The notes under the pieces are model-generated. The model had not been told where the DNA came from. It searched no databases and saw nothing but the letters and a program-made list of their open reading frames with translations. Shown piece after piece: positions 26,636 to 35,160 of a DNA stretch of 62,972 nt. Positions within the stretch are counted from its first letter, which is position 1; each line of letters begins with the position of its first letter. A program made the position numbers and the translations under genes. This DNA comes from UBA10427 sp003500135 (GTDB lineage: Bacteria > Bacteroidota > Bacteroidia > Cytophagales > Cyclobacteriaceae): NCBI GenBank assembly GCA_963966275.1, contig CAWZYQ010000004.1:1-62972 (forward strand), given 5' to 3'.

Positions 26636-27898
26636 ATGAAAAAGAAGAACATTATTATTTCCGCAATTGTCGTTTCGGTTTTATCGATCGGCTGGTGGGT
26701 TTTCGGGGGCACTGCTGTGGTAGATAACGACATCACCGTCGAAGTAGAAAAAGGGGATTTCATAATTGAGGTAAACACCAGTGGAGAACTAGAAGCTAAA
26801 AATTCAATACGTATTATGGGGCCTACTGCCTTAAGGGCAGCTCGCATTTGGCAGGTCAAAATAGATAATATGGTGGATGAAGGCACTGTGGTGGATTCCG
26901 GGGGCTATATCGCAAGGCTCGATCCGTCAGAGATAAATGATAAGATTGCTAACAGCAAAAACGAGATGGATCAAAGTGAGTCCAAATACATCCAGGTTCG
27001 TATGGACACGGCACTTACACTACGTGAGGCAAGAGATCAGCTAATTAACCTTGAGTATAACGTCCGCCAAAAAGAATTGATCGTTGAGCAGTCACAATAT
27101 GAACCGCCGGCTACTCAAAAACAGAACGAAATTGAACTGGAAAAAGCAAAGAGGGAATATCAACAAGCCAAAGAAAACTACAAGATCAAAAAAGAAAAAG
27201 CAGTTGCCGAAATGAGGGAAGCTGCGGCTGTGTTTGCCGAAGACCGGACAGAATATGAGTTTTTACAAAAATTGAGCAATCAGTTTACAGTAATGGCGCC
27301 GGCTGACGGCATGGTGATCTATCATAAAGATTGGGATGGAACAAAAATCGGGGAAGGGTCAACTATTAATGGCTGGGACCCCGTTGTGGCTACCTTACCC
27401 GATTTGAGCACTATGATCTCCAAGACTTACATCAATGAAATTGATATACGTAATGTTAAAGCAGGCCAGAGCGTATTTATTGGCCTGGATGCTTTTCCCG
27501 ATAAAAAGCTAACCGGAAAAATAGTGTCTGTTGCCAATGTAGGTGAACAGAAGCCCAATTCCGATGCAAAAGTATTTGAAGTACGCGTTGAAATCAATGA
27601 ATCGGACTCCACGCTCCGACCTTCCATGACCACCTCAAACCGCATAATCATAGAAGAAATACCGGATGTACTGCATATCCCACTGGAATGCCTGCATTCA
27701 CAAGGTGATTCCATAACATATGTATACAAAAAAGAAGGGATCAATATTGTAAAACAGGAAGTAATGCCGGGCAAAGTAAATGAAAATGAATCGGTTATAA
27801 ATGAAGGGCTGGAACAAGGCGATATTGTGTATTTAAATATTCCCGAATCAGTACAGGACAAAGAAATAAAGCAATTAACCGCATCTTTGGAGCAATAG
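26636..27898 (+). CDS. HlyD/MacA-type periplasmic adaptor protein
   Basis: Membrane-fusion protein of 420 residues: one N-terminal membrane segment (about 6-25), a split biotinyl-lipoyl domain (first half near FIIEVNTSGEL, second near FTVMAPADGMVIYH), a coiled coil between them (about 100-220, rich in Glu, Lys, Gln and Ala), then the beta-barrel and membrane-proximal domains (IGLDAFPDKKLTGKI). It links an inner-membrane transporter to an outer-membrane TolC channel. It is followed by a MacB-like permease (18 bp later) and a TolC gene, so this is a tripartite export operon. Two palindromes lie just upstream. Confidence 0.9.
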   Translation: MKKKNIIISAIVVSVLSIGWWVFGGTAVVDNDITVEVEKGDFIIEVNTSGELEAKNSIRIMGPTALRAARIWQVKIDNMVDEGTVVDSGGYIARLDPSEINDKIANSKNEMDQSESKYIQVRMDTALTLREARDQLINLEYNVRQKELIVEQSQYEPPATQKQNEIELEKAKREYQQAKENYKIKKEKAVAEMREAAAVFAEDRTEYEFLQKLSNQFTVMAPADGMVIYHKDWDGTKIGEGSTINGWDPVVATLPDLSTMISKTYINEIDIRNVKAGQSVFIGLDAFPDKKLTGKIVSVANVGEQKPNSDAKVFEVRVEINESDSTLRPSMTTSNRIIIEEIPDVLHIPLECLHSQGDSITYVYKKEGINIVKQEVMPGKVNENESVINEGLEQGDIVYLNIPESVQDKEIKQLTASLEQ

Positions 27899-27916
27899 GG
27901 CAGGAAAGTTTGTATT

Positions 27917-29251
27917 ATGAATAAAGAACGGCTCAAATTCAATTTTTCCATTGCTTTTGATGCAGTAAAGGTTAATAAAATCAGATCATTGCTTACCGCA
28001 CTGGGGATCATATTCGGTGTAGCAGCTGTAATCAGTATGTTGTCAATCGGGCGTGGTGCACAAGTTGAACTTTTGGAGCAGATCAAACTCGTGGGGGTCA
28101 ATAATATTGTCGTTACGCCTATTGTTGAGCAGGAAGAAGAGGAAGTATCAAAAAATGAAAACACCCGGAAAGAAATACTAAATATGTCTAACGGGCTTTC
28201 ACTGCACGATAGTGAAAGTATTTTAGGTGTAATTCCCGGTATCGACCGAGTGAGTCCTGAAGTGGTTTTGGACACTTACATAATAAAAAGCGGTCTTCGG
28301 CGAAGTGCAAAACTGGTGGGCATTGAGCCCGATTATTTTGATATCGCTGATTTTGAATTAGTTCAAGGGCTGATGTTTTCCGATGAGCAACTCGAAAAAG
28401 GATTACCGGTATGTATCATTGGCAGCGGAATAAAAGCAAAATTTTTCAGTAAGGAAAATGCCATAGGAAAAATGCTGAAGTGCGGTAACAATTGGTTGCG
28501 CGTAATTGGTGTTTTAGAAAATAAATCCATTACAAAAACAAGTATTGAAAACCTGGGTATCCGCAATTACAACATGGATGTATACACGCCCATCAAAACG
28601 GTGCTGATGCGATATACCAACCGTTCACTTATAACAGAAAGATTAATAAAACTGGCTGCTAATCCCGATGAGAACCGGGAATTACTAAATCGTAAAAATT
28701 ATCATCAAATCGATAGGTTGGTAGTGCAGGTATCTCAATCTGATAAGATTTCCAATATCGCTGATATAATTTCAAGAATGCTCAAAAGACGTCATAATGG
28801 CATAGTTGACTATCAAATTGAAATCCCCGAATTACTACTAAAACAACAACAAAGAACCAATGACATATTCAACTATGTACTGGGAGCTATTGCAGGCATT
28901 TCATTGATCGTCGGCGGAATTGGCATCATGAATATTATGCTCGCTTCAGTGATGGAACGCATCAAGGAAATCGGACTGAGAATAGCCCTGGGTGCACGTA
29001 AGAATGATATCATTATGCAGTTTTTGTTCGAAGCGGTTACCATTAGTGTTGCGGGGGGGATAATTGGTGTGATCCTGGGTATTTTACTCGCTTCAGCCAT
29101 ATCTACACTTGCCGAAATACCCACCGTTATTGCGTTCGACTCCATTATGATTTCATTTTTAGTTGCCGCTTCAGTAGGCCTGATTTTTGGCATAGCGCCT
29201 GCCAGAAGAGCTGCAATGCAAGACCCTATAATATCACTCAGACATGAATAA
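27917..29251 (+). CDS. MacB-like ABC transporter permease without ATPase domain
   Basis: Inner-membrane protein of 444 residues with MacB/FtsX topology: one N-terminal helix (IRSLLTALGIIFGVAAVI), a large periplasmic MacB_PCD domain (about 45-310), and three C-terminal helices with the signature GGIGIMNIMLASV-MERIKEIGLRIALGA. It ends ARRAAMQDPIISLRHE as MacB proteins do. It lacks the N-terminal ATPase that MacB proper carries, and no ATPase gene is in this operon, so the energising subunit must be encoded elsewhere. It overlaps the tolC-type gene by 8 bp. Confidence 0.9.
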   Translation: MNKERLKFNFSIAFDAVKVNKIRSLLTALGIIFGVAAVISMLSIGRGAQVELLEQIKLVGVNNIVVTPIVEQEEEEVSKNENTRKEILNMSNGLSLHDSESILGVIPGIDRVSPEVVLDTYIIKSGLRRSAKLVGIEPDYFDIADFELVQGLMFSDEQLEKGLPVCIIGSGIKAKFFSKENAIGKMLKCGNNWLRVIGVLENKSITKTSIENLGIRNYNMDVYTPIKTVLMRYTNRSLITERLIKLAANPDENRELLNRKNYHQIDRLVVQVSQSDKISNIADIISRMLKRRHNGIVDYQIEIPELLLKQQQRTNDIFNYVLGAIAGISLIVGGIGIMNIMLASVMERIKEIGLRIALGARKNDIIMQFLFEAVTISVAGGIIGVILGILLASAISTLAEIPTVIAFDSIMISFLVAASVGLIFGIAPARRAAMQDPIISLRHE

Positions 29252-30713
29252 GCTCATAGCGCTAGCCCTTCTTTTCCTTTTTTCCTATTCACAATTGGAA
29301 GCGCAGGAATTTACTCTTGATCAAATTGTTGAATACGCCAAGTCCCGGTCAATTTCATTTAAACAGGCACAAACCAGAAGGAAAAACGGTTACTGGCAGT
29401 TTCGTGTGTATAAGTCGAACTATAACCCTCAACTCACTCTTAATGGGATACTACCTAACTACCAAAGGCAGTTTAACCCCGTCACGCAACCCGATGGCAC
29501 CATTGTTTTCCGACCCGTAGAGCAGAGTCTGTCCAACGTCAATCTGGGCATCAGCCAGTCGGTTGGGTTGACCGGTGCGGAAGTATACCTCGGCTCGGGG
29601 CTTGAGCGCTACGACGATTACAGCAGTGATCTTGGCCAGTGGAGAAGTGATATCTTTCAGTTGGGGTTAGTTCAACCGATATTTAGTTTCAACGAACTGA
29701 AATGGGACAGAAGAATTGAACCCCTGCGCTATGAAGAGGTCAAAAGGGGGTACGTGGAAGATCTTGAGGACATTTCCCTGCAGGCCACCCGAATTTTTTT
29801 CGATCTTCTTCTGGCACAAAAAAGCCTGGAAATTGCCTCATTAAATCTTTCTAATAGCGATACTATTTACCAAATCGGGCAGGGCAGGTATAATCTCGGT
29901 ACAATAGCTGAAAACCAATTATTACAGTTAGAGCTTACCAAGCTAAACGCAGAACAGGCGGTATCTCAGGCTGAACTGGATATTGAAACCAATTTATTAA
30001 GGCTCAAATCCTTTCTCGGGATTACCCAGTATGATGATATTGAATTGGTTATACCCGAAATAATTCCAGATTTTGATGTTCAGGTAGGAAGGGCTTTGGA
30101 GGAGGCCAATAAAAACAGGAGTGAGGTAATAGCCTTTCGAAGAAGGCAACTGGAAGCAAGGCAGGAACTGGCCAGGGCGCGAGGTGAAACTGGGTTGAAT
30201 ATGGACTTGACCGCCTCATTTGGAGTGACGAATTCAGGGGTAGAGTTGCAGGATACCTATGCAGATCCAAGAAACCAACTGGCAGTACAGTTGGGCTTCC
30301 AGATCCCTATATTGGATTGGGGCCGCACAAAATCAAGACTTGAAACAGCTCGTGCTTTTCAGGAACTTACCAACTACACAGTGGAGCAGGAAAAAATGAA
30401 TTTTGAGCAAGAGGTGTTTACCCTGGTCAAGCAATTAGAGATGCTGCGAAACAAGGTAAGGATATCGCGCAAAGCAGATGAAGTGGCGCAAAACAGGTTT
30501 GACATTTCAAAAAATCGTTATTTGATCGGTAAAATCAGTATTACCGACCTCAATATTGCACTGCAGGAAAAGGATCAGGCAAAGCGGGAGTACGTTCAAT
30601 CTCTCCGCGACTTCTGGACCACGTATTATCAGGTAAGACGAATTACGCTTTATGATTTTGAGAATGACCTGCCACTCTATGTGCCACAAGAGGAAGATGG
30701 TCAGGAATTTTGA
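29244..30713 (+). CDS. TolC family outer-membrane efflux protein
   Basis: Outer-membrane channel of 489 residues with a signal peptide ending near SQLEAQ. Two homologous outer-membrane efflux protein halves with long amphipathic helices are visible, for example ISLQATRIFFDLLLAQKSLE and LRNKVRISRKADEVAQNRFD. It forms the exit duct for the adaptor and permease encoded just upstream, overlapping the permease gene by 8 bp. Its 3' end overlaps the 3' end of the DUF4340 gene on the other strand by 13 bp. Confidence 0.9.
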   Translation: MNKLIALALLFLFSYSQLEAQEFTLDQIVEYAKSRSISFKQAQTRRKNGYWQFRVYKSNYNPQLTLNGILPNYQRQFNPVTQPDGTIVFRPVEQSLSNVNLGISQSVGLTGAEVYLGSGLERYDDYSSDLGQWRSDIFQLGLVQPIFSFNELKWDRRIEPLRYEEVKRGYVEDLEDISLQATRIFFDLLLAQKSLEIASLNLSNSDTIYQIGQGRYNLGTIAENQLLQLELTKLNAEQAVSQAELDIETNLLRLKSFLGITQYDDIELVIPEIIPDFDVQVGRALEEANKNRSEVIAFRRRQLEARQELARARGETGLNMDLTASFGVTNSGVELQDTYADPRNQLAVQLGFQIPILDWGRTKSRLETARAFQELTNYTVEQEKMNFEQEVFTLVKQLEMLRNKVRISRKADEVAQNRFDISKNRYLIGKISITDLNIALQEKDQAKREYVQSLRDFWTTYYQVRRITLYDFENDLPLYVPQEEDGQEF

Positions 30714-31654
30714 CCGACAACAGCCCTTCGTGGTCGAATAATGTTTCTTAAACGCTTCTTGGAGAAACGCACCCATTCTCTTTTATCAACCCTGGCAAGC
30801 CAAAAGGCGCTATCACTATCATTTTCATAAAAGTCGATGGTTACGGGTTCCCGGTTTTTATTAAAAACTTCAACTCTTAGAAATGCACCGGTACTTTCGA
30901 TATTGTCCAGTTTCATTATTTCTTCTTCAGTAAGGAAATTGTCAGCTTGTAAATAGCGGTATTCATCTAAAAGGTTAAATACCACTGTGGAGTCCATGCG
31001 CGGGCTATTAATTACCTCGGGCAAACCGGTGTTGTTTTTAATTGTGAAAGAAGCTTCTGGATTTTTCGGGAAAGTGTATGAAATTTTATCCAGTGTTTGC
31101 CAGTCGGCCGAAACAATCAATCGATTTTTCCAGTCAATTTCAGGAATTTCGAAAATGCCACTTACATACCCTTCGTTTCCAGGAAGTGCAACGATGAAAA
31201 CCTCGTCTTTCGATTCGGGCATAAAATAACTTTGTGTTTGGTTAGCATTGCCACCAGCCCAAAAAGCTTTTAAAACCTGGTCACTTTTGTTTAATAAGCG
31301 CACCAAAACACCTTCATTAACCAAGCGTTCTGAAAGGGTTTCCACTTCATTTTCAGCCGCTGTCCGACGAGTCTCGACCTGTTCAAGTATATTCATCAGC
31401 GCCTGTATAATGCCCGGATCGGCTTCAAATTTACCATTGACAAGCCATGCGCTATCCGTTTCAGTCAATAAAATGGCCTTACCATCTTTTTTCATTTCGA
31501 TACTTGCAATTTGAGAAGTATCGGGGAGGTTGAGTTTCGCCAATTGTATTTTTTCTCTCTTTACAGGTTTGTTAATGAACCAAAGAGAAACGGATACAGC
31601 TATGAGTACCACCAAAAGAATCAGGAGACGAATGTTTTTTTGTTTTTGACGCAT
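30701..31654 (-). CDS. DUF4340 domain protein linked to the Gld ABC transporter
   Basis: Protein of 317 residues with one N-terminal membrane helix (about 8-26) and an extracytoplasmic DUF4340 domain that includes duplicated beta-rich units (IASIEMKKDGKAILLTE, ISYTFPKNPEASFTIKN). DUF4340 genes often sit beside gldFG-like ABC genes, and here the gene starts 1 bp after gldG ends, as the fourth gene of gldA-gldF-gldG. The molecular role is unknown; a periplasmic accessory of the transporter is the likely reading. The 3' end overlaps the tolC-type gene. Confidence 0.85.
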   Translation of the reverse strand: MRQKQKNIRLLILLVVLIAVSVSLWFINKPVKREKIQLAKLNLPDTSQIASIEMKKDGKAILLTETDSAWLVNGKFEADPGIIQALMNILEQVETRRTAAENEVETLSERLVNEGVLVRLLNKSDQVLKAFWAGGNANQTQSYFMPESKDEVFIVALPGNEGYVSGIFEIPEIDWKNRLIVSADWQTLDKISYTFPKNPEASFTIKNNTGLPEVINSPRMDSTVVFNLLDEYRYLQADNFLTEEEIMKLDNIESTGAFLRVEVFNKNREPVTIDFYENDSDSAFWLARVDKREWVRFSKKRLRNIIRPRRAVVGQNS

Positions 31655-31655
31655 A

Positions 31656-33341
31656 TCAATTCTTTGCGTAGGTTTTTTTACGGATCCAGTATTTGATCAA
31701 TCCAAAAGCAATTAATAGTGCAATTGGCGCTACTAGGTTAAAAGTTTGCCAGAATGTTTTTCCCCTCTGCAGCTTAACAGGATCTAATGGCCTGATCTTC
31801 ACTTCCCTGTTCCGGGCGTTGATGATGCCGCCTTCATCCATCAAATATGCCATGGCATTGACGATCAGGTCTTTGTTGGCATACATCGTATTTGAGAATG
31901 GCTCAAGTCCTAATTCAAGCGGTTGGCCGGTTTTGGGGTTCACCTCATTTTTTATCAGGTCGCCATCAGAAATAAATATCAGGCCCGTTTCTTTGCCATC
32001 AGCTACAAAATTGCTCTGATCCGCACCTTCAGGCAGAAATCGGTTTTTATAAATAGAAGAAAAAGCGCCCTCATATAACCATCCAATGACCTGGGGCCCC
32101 GCCTGGAAAAATTCCGGTTTAAGTTCAGCCCTGATATCATTCAGACTTACCAAAATAGGGGCATTAACAATTCTTGAATATTCTGAAGTGTAAAGCAAAG
32201 GTGTTTTCCGGATTCCATCTGCGTAAACTGTATCGATCTTACTGACAAACCGCGTATAAACAGCATCCAGGTTGCGCACGATCGGGTGTGGCTCGTATCG
32301 GTTTATCAAAGGGAAGTAGGGGAATGGCATCAGTCGCATTTGGGGCTGATTGCCCATATTGCCGACCACAACGGGATAATAACCCGCGTTGATATCCACG
32401 ATCAGGCTTTGTTCAAAGCGTATGCCGTATTTAAAGAAAAAATCGTCCAGGTTATGGTCATATGGCAGGGCATAAGTCCCCTCCCCGCCAATACTGTCGA
32501 GGTTAACATATAGCTTGTCAATGACAAATAGGGCTTTTCCACCTTTCATAATAAACTGATCCATTTTCAATTTATCGGTTTCACTGAATCCCGATTTGGG
32601 CTGCGCCAAAATAAATGCATCGAAACCCTCCAGAGAGTTCACAGTGGAAATATCAACTTCCTGGATAAAATAATACTCGCTTAATGCACTTTTGAGGCCG
32701 GCGATTTTCTTTCCCGTAGGTTCATCATGACCGGTTAAATATGCGATGCTTTTTAGCCGGGATTGAGTGAGCTGTAAGATCGAACTTGCCAGTTCATATT
32801 CTAGGCCTTCAATGGATTGGTTGAGTTGCTCCTGTGGGCTGGAGGATTTATTGCCCTTGAGCAACATAACGCCTTTTTCCCTTGTTCCATATGAAATAAC
32901 GGCGCCGGGAAATACCAGTTTTTCTACTTTTTCGCCACCCTTGGTATCAAAAACGTTGGTCGGTTGAATGCCCTTTTCCGCCAGGTTCTGATAAAATTCC
33001 TGACGTACATTCGGACTGATATCCAGGGTAGGATCAATAAATTGATATTGTAATTGATCACCCGCGTAGACCTTAAACTCCTCTAAGATCTCACGGATGG
33101 ATTTTTGCAAACGTTGAAATCCTGCCGGAAATTCCCCGTCCAGATAAACATCTACATATACTGTTTCATCGAGGTTCTGCAACATCTCGATAGTGGCATC
33201 CGAGATGGTATATCGCTTTTCTTCTGTAAGGTCGATGCGGGTAAAATACATCGAACCCAATTGATTGACAATGATGATCAGTACGATGCCAATGGCAAAG
33301 CTTAATAAATACTCCGTTTTTTTATTGAATAGATTTACCAT
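31656..33341 (-). CDS. gldG: Gliding motility-associated ABC transporter protein GldG
   Basis: Protein of 561 residues with membrane helices at both ends (about 12-30 and 535-553) and a large periplasmic GldG/ABC-2 type region between them. It starts NLFNKKTEYLLSFAIGIVLII, and segments such as YFTRIDLTEEKRYTISDAT and KMDQFIMKGGKALFVID are family hallmarks. With GldA and GldF it forms an ABC transporter first found through gliding mutants of Flavobacterium johnsoniae. It overlaps gldF by 7 bp and is followed directly by the DUF4340 gene. Confidence 0.92.
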   Translation of the reverse strand: MVNLFNKKTEYLLSFAIGIVLIIIVNQLGSMYFTRIDLTEEKRYTISDATIEMLQNLDETVYVDVYLDGEFPAGFQRLQKSIREILEEFKVYAGDQLQYQFIDPTLDISPNVRQEFYQNLAEKGIQPTNVFDTKGGEKVEKLVFPGAVISYGTREKGVMLLKGNKSSSPQEQLNQSIEGLEYELASSILQLTQSRLKSIAYLTGHDEPTGKKIAGLKSALSEYYFIQEVDISTVNSLEGFDAFILAQPKSGFSETDKLKMDQFIMKGGKALFVIDKLYVNLDSIGGEGTYALPYDHNLDDFFFKYGIRFEQSLIVDINAGYYPVVVGNMGNQPQMRLMPFPYFPLINRYEPHPIVRNLDAVYTRFVSKIDTVYADGIRKTPLLYTSEYSRIVNAPILVSLNDIRAELKPEFFQAGPQVIGWLYEGAFSSIYKNRFLPEGADQSNFVADGKETGLIFISDGDLIKNEVNPKTGQPLELGLEPFSNTMYANKDLIVNAMAYLMDEGGIINARNREVKIRPLDPVKLQRGKTFWQTFNLVAPIALLIAFGLIKYWIRKKTYAKN

Positions 33342-34063
33342 CTTCTGCTTCCGAGTACCAGGTTGGTTGACATTAATAAAAGTGCAATTACACTGAAAAA
33401 ATAGATGACATTTCGGGAATCGATAAGTCCACGACTAAGCGCATCGTAATGATACATGATGCCAAGCTGTTCAATTTCATTGGAAAAAGTACCCCACACA
33501 TCAATATTGGCAAAAGAGGTAAGGCCCTGATAGAGAATAAAGCTCAGAAAAACCGCTATTACGAAGGCTATGACTTGATTTTCAGTGATTGAGGAAGCAA
33601 AAACACCTACGGATGTAAAGGCGGCGCCGAGCAATAATAGTCCAATATAGGAACCCATAGTGCCTGCTGAATCAATATTGCCCACCGGGGAACCCAGCTG
33701 ATATATAGAATAATAATAAAGCAATGTGGGCAATAGCGAAAACAATACGATGACAAACCCAGCCAGAAATTTACCTCCAATGATCTGCCAGTCGTGCAAT
33801 GGTTTGGTAAGTAGCAACTCCAGAGTGCCACTTTTTCTTTCTTCCGAAAAGGAACGCATTGTTATGGCGGGGATGAGGAACATAAATACGTAAGGCCCGA
33901 GGTTGAACAAGGCGCCCATATCGGCAAAACCATATTCCAGTACGCTGGTTTCGGGAAAAACCCATGTTAACAGCCCTATACTGATCAAAAAAATACCGAT
34001 GATCACATAGGCAATCAGTGAATCCAGAAAGCTGTTTAGTTCCTTTATAAATATTCTAAACAT
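33335..34063 (-). CDS. gldF: Gliding motility-associated ABC transporter permease GldF
   Basis: Integral membrane ABC-2 type permease of 242 residues with six hydrophobic segments. It starts MFRIFIKELNSFLDSLIAYV and contains the typical RSFSEERKSGTLELLLTKPL motif. It is the membrane partner of GldA and GldG, overlapping gldA by 8 bp and gldG by 7 bp, so the three are translated together. Confidence 0.93.
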   Translation of the reverse strand: MFRIFIKELNSFLDSLIAYVIIGIFLISIGLLTWVFPETSVLEYGFADMGALFNLGPYVFMFLIPAITMRSFSEERKSGTLELLLTKPLHDWQIIGGKFLAGFVIVLFSLLPTLLYYYSIYQLGSPVGNIDSAGTMGSYIGLLLLGAAFTSVGVFASSITENQVIAFVIAVFLSFILYQGLTSFANIDVWGTFSNEIEQLGIMYHYDALSRGLIDSRNVIYFFSVIALLLMSTNLVLGSRRW

Positions 34064-34976
34064 TGTTTTTCGTTTTTGTCAATTGCCGGAATACATCTTC
34101 CATATTGCTGGCCGCCATTTTCATACCCAACAACACTACTTTATTGGCTGCGGCATGCAAAAATATTCTTTCGCGAACATCGGTATTGGACTGTATCTTG
34201 TAATGAGTGGTATTTGTGGCTTCTACTTTGAGCACTCCCTCTATCTCATGAAAAAACGCTTCTCCCACAGGGTTTTTGCTCTCGATCTCTATCACAGTCA
34301 CGCCTTCTCCCATGGCCGAAAGTGTATCAGGAGCACCATCGGCCACTATTCGACCGCGATTAATGATAACCACACGGTCACAAAGCGCCTGCACTTCCTG
34401 CATGATGTGCGTGCTGAAAATTACCGTTTTTTCGCGGCTGATGTCTTTTATAAGTTGCCTGATTTCAAGGATCTGATTGGGGTCGAGACCAGTTGTAGGT
34501 TCGTCCAGGATCAATACCTGAGGGTCGTGAATAAGCGCCTGGGCCAGACCAACACGTTGTTTATACCCTTTCGACAGGGTGCCAATTTTCTTGTTTTGTT
34601 CTATGGTCAATCCACACAGGTCGATCATAGCCTTTACACGCGATTTGATCCCCTTTTTTTTCCGGTAGCTGATCCCGGCAGCGAAGTTCAGGTATTCATG
34701 CACATACATATCGTAGTACAACGGGTTTTGTTCCGGCAGGTAACCGATTTGCTGACGAACCTCTAAAGGCTGATCTACCACATCATATCCACATACGGAA
34801 ACATGCCCATTGGTAGGAGGCAGGTAGCAGGTAGCGATTTTCATTGTCGTGGACTTTCCCGCACCATTAGGCCCCAGGAATCCAAGGATTTCTCCCGGAT
34901 TAGCTTCGAAACTGACGTTGTCAACAGCGCGCTGTTCGCCAAATTGCTTGGTTAAATGTTGTACAACTACCGACAT
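34056..34976 (-). CDS. gldA: Gliding motility-associated ABC transporter ATPase GldA
   Basis: ABC ATPase of 306 residues: Walker A GPNGAGKSTT, signature LSKGYKQRVGLAQA, Walker B VLILDEPTTGLDP, H-loop IIFSTHIMQE, plus an extra C-terminal domain after about residue 215. It energises the GldFG transporter. It heads the gldA-gldF-gldG-DUF4340 operon; in F. johnsoniae gldA is separate from gldFG, so the joined order is worth noting. A -7 promoter box lies 41 bp upstream. Confidence 0.92.
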   Translation of the reverse strand: MSVVVQHLTKQFGEQRAVDNVSFEANPGEILGFLGPNGAGKSTTMKIATCYLPPTNGHVSVCGYDVVDQPLEVRQQIGYLPEQNPLYYDMYVHEYLNFAAGISYRKKKGIKSRVKAMIDLCGLTIEQNKKIGTLSKGYKQRVGLAQALIHDPQVLILDEPTTGLDPNQILEIRQLIKDISREKTVIFSTHIMQEVQALCDRVVIINRGRIVADGAPDTLSAMGEGVTVIEIESKNPVGEAFFHEIEGVLKVEATNTTHYKIQSNTDVRERIFLHAAANKVVLLGMKMAASNMEDVFRQLTKTKNNV

Positions 34977-35017
34977 TGCGTTGGTTAAGGTTGAAAAATC
35001 ACTTTGGCTTTATTCCG

Positions 35018-35025
35018 CAAAAGTA
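35018..35025 (-). promoter_or_regulatory. Candidate -7 box for the gldAFG operon
   Basis: The minus strand reads TACTTTTG followed by CGG, an exact TAnnTTTG match, 41 bp before the gldA ATG. No good -33 element is visible. Confidence 0.5.
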
Positions 35026-35160
35026 AACGTGAAATTAAAAAAAGACGCGGAATTGGTGGTGAATATGTAATGATTTTGACGATTTGACAACCTTAATCAT
35101 GAATTGTATTACTTCGTGTGCAAAAATGCGGGAAGTATGGATTTTTGTATATTGATCAAA

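Noticed and set aside
27427..28275. Long open frame of 282 codons on the minus strand
   Set aside because: It lies antisense to the adaptor and permease genes, which are full-length known families; its composition is low-complexity Ser/Thr-rich, typical of a shadow frame.
34083..34766. Open frame of 227 codons on the plus strand
   Set aside because: Antisense to gldA, whose ABC motifs are intact; the translated frame matches nothing and is rich in His, Phe and Tyr.
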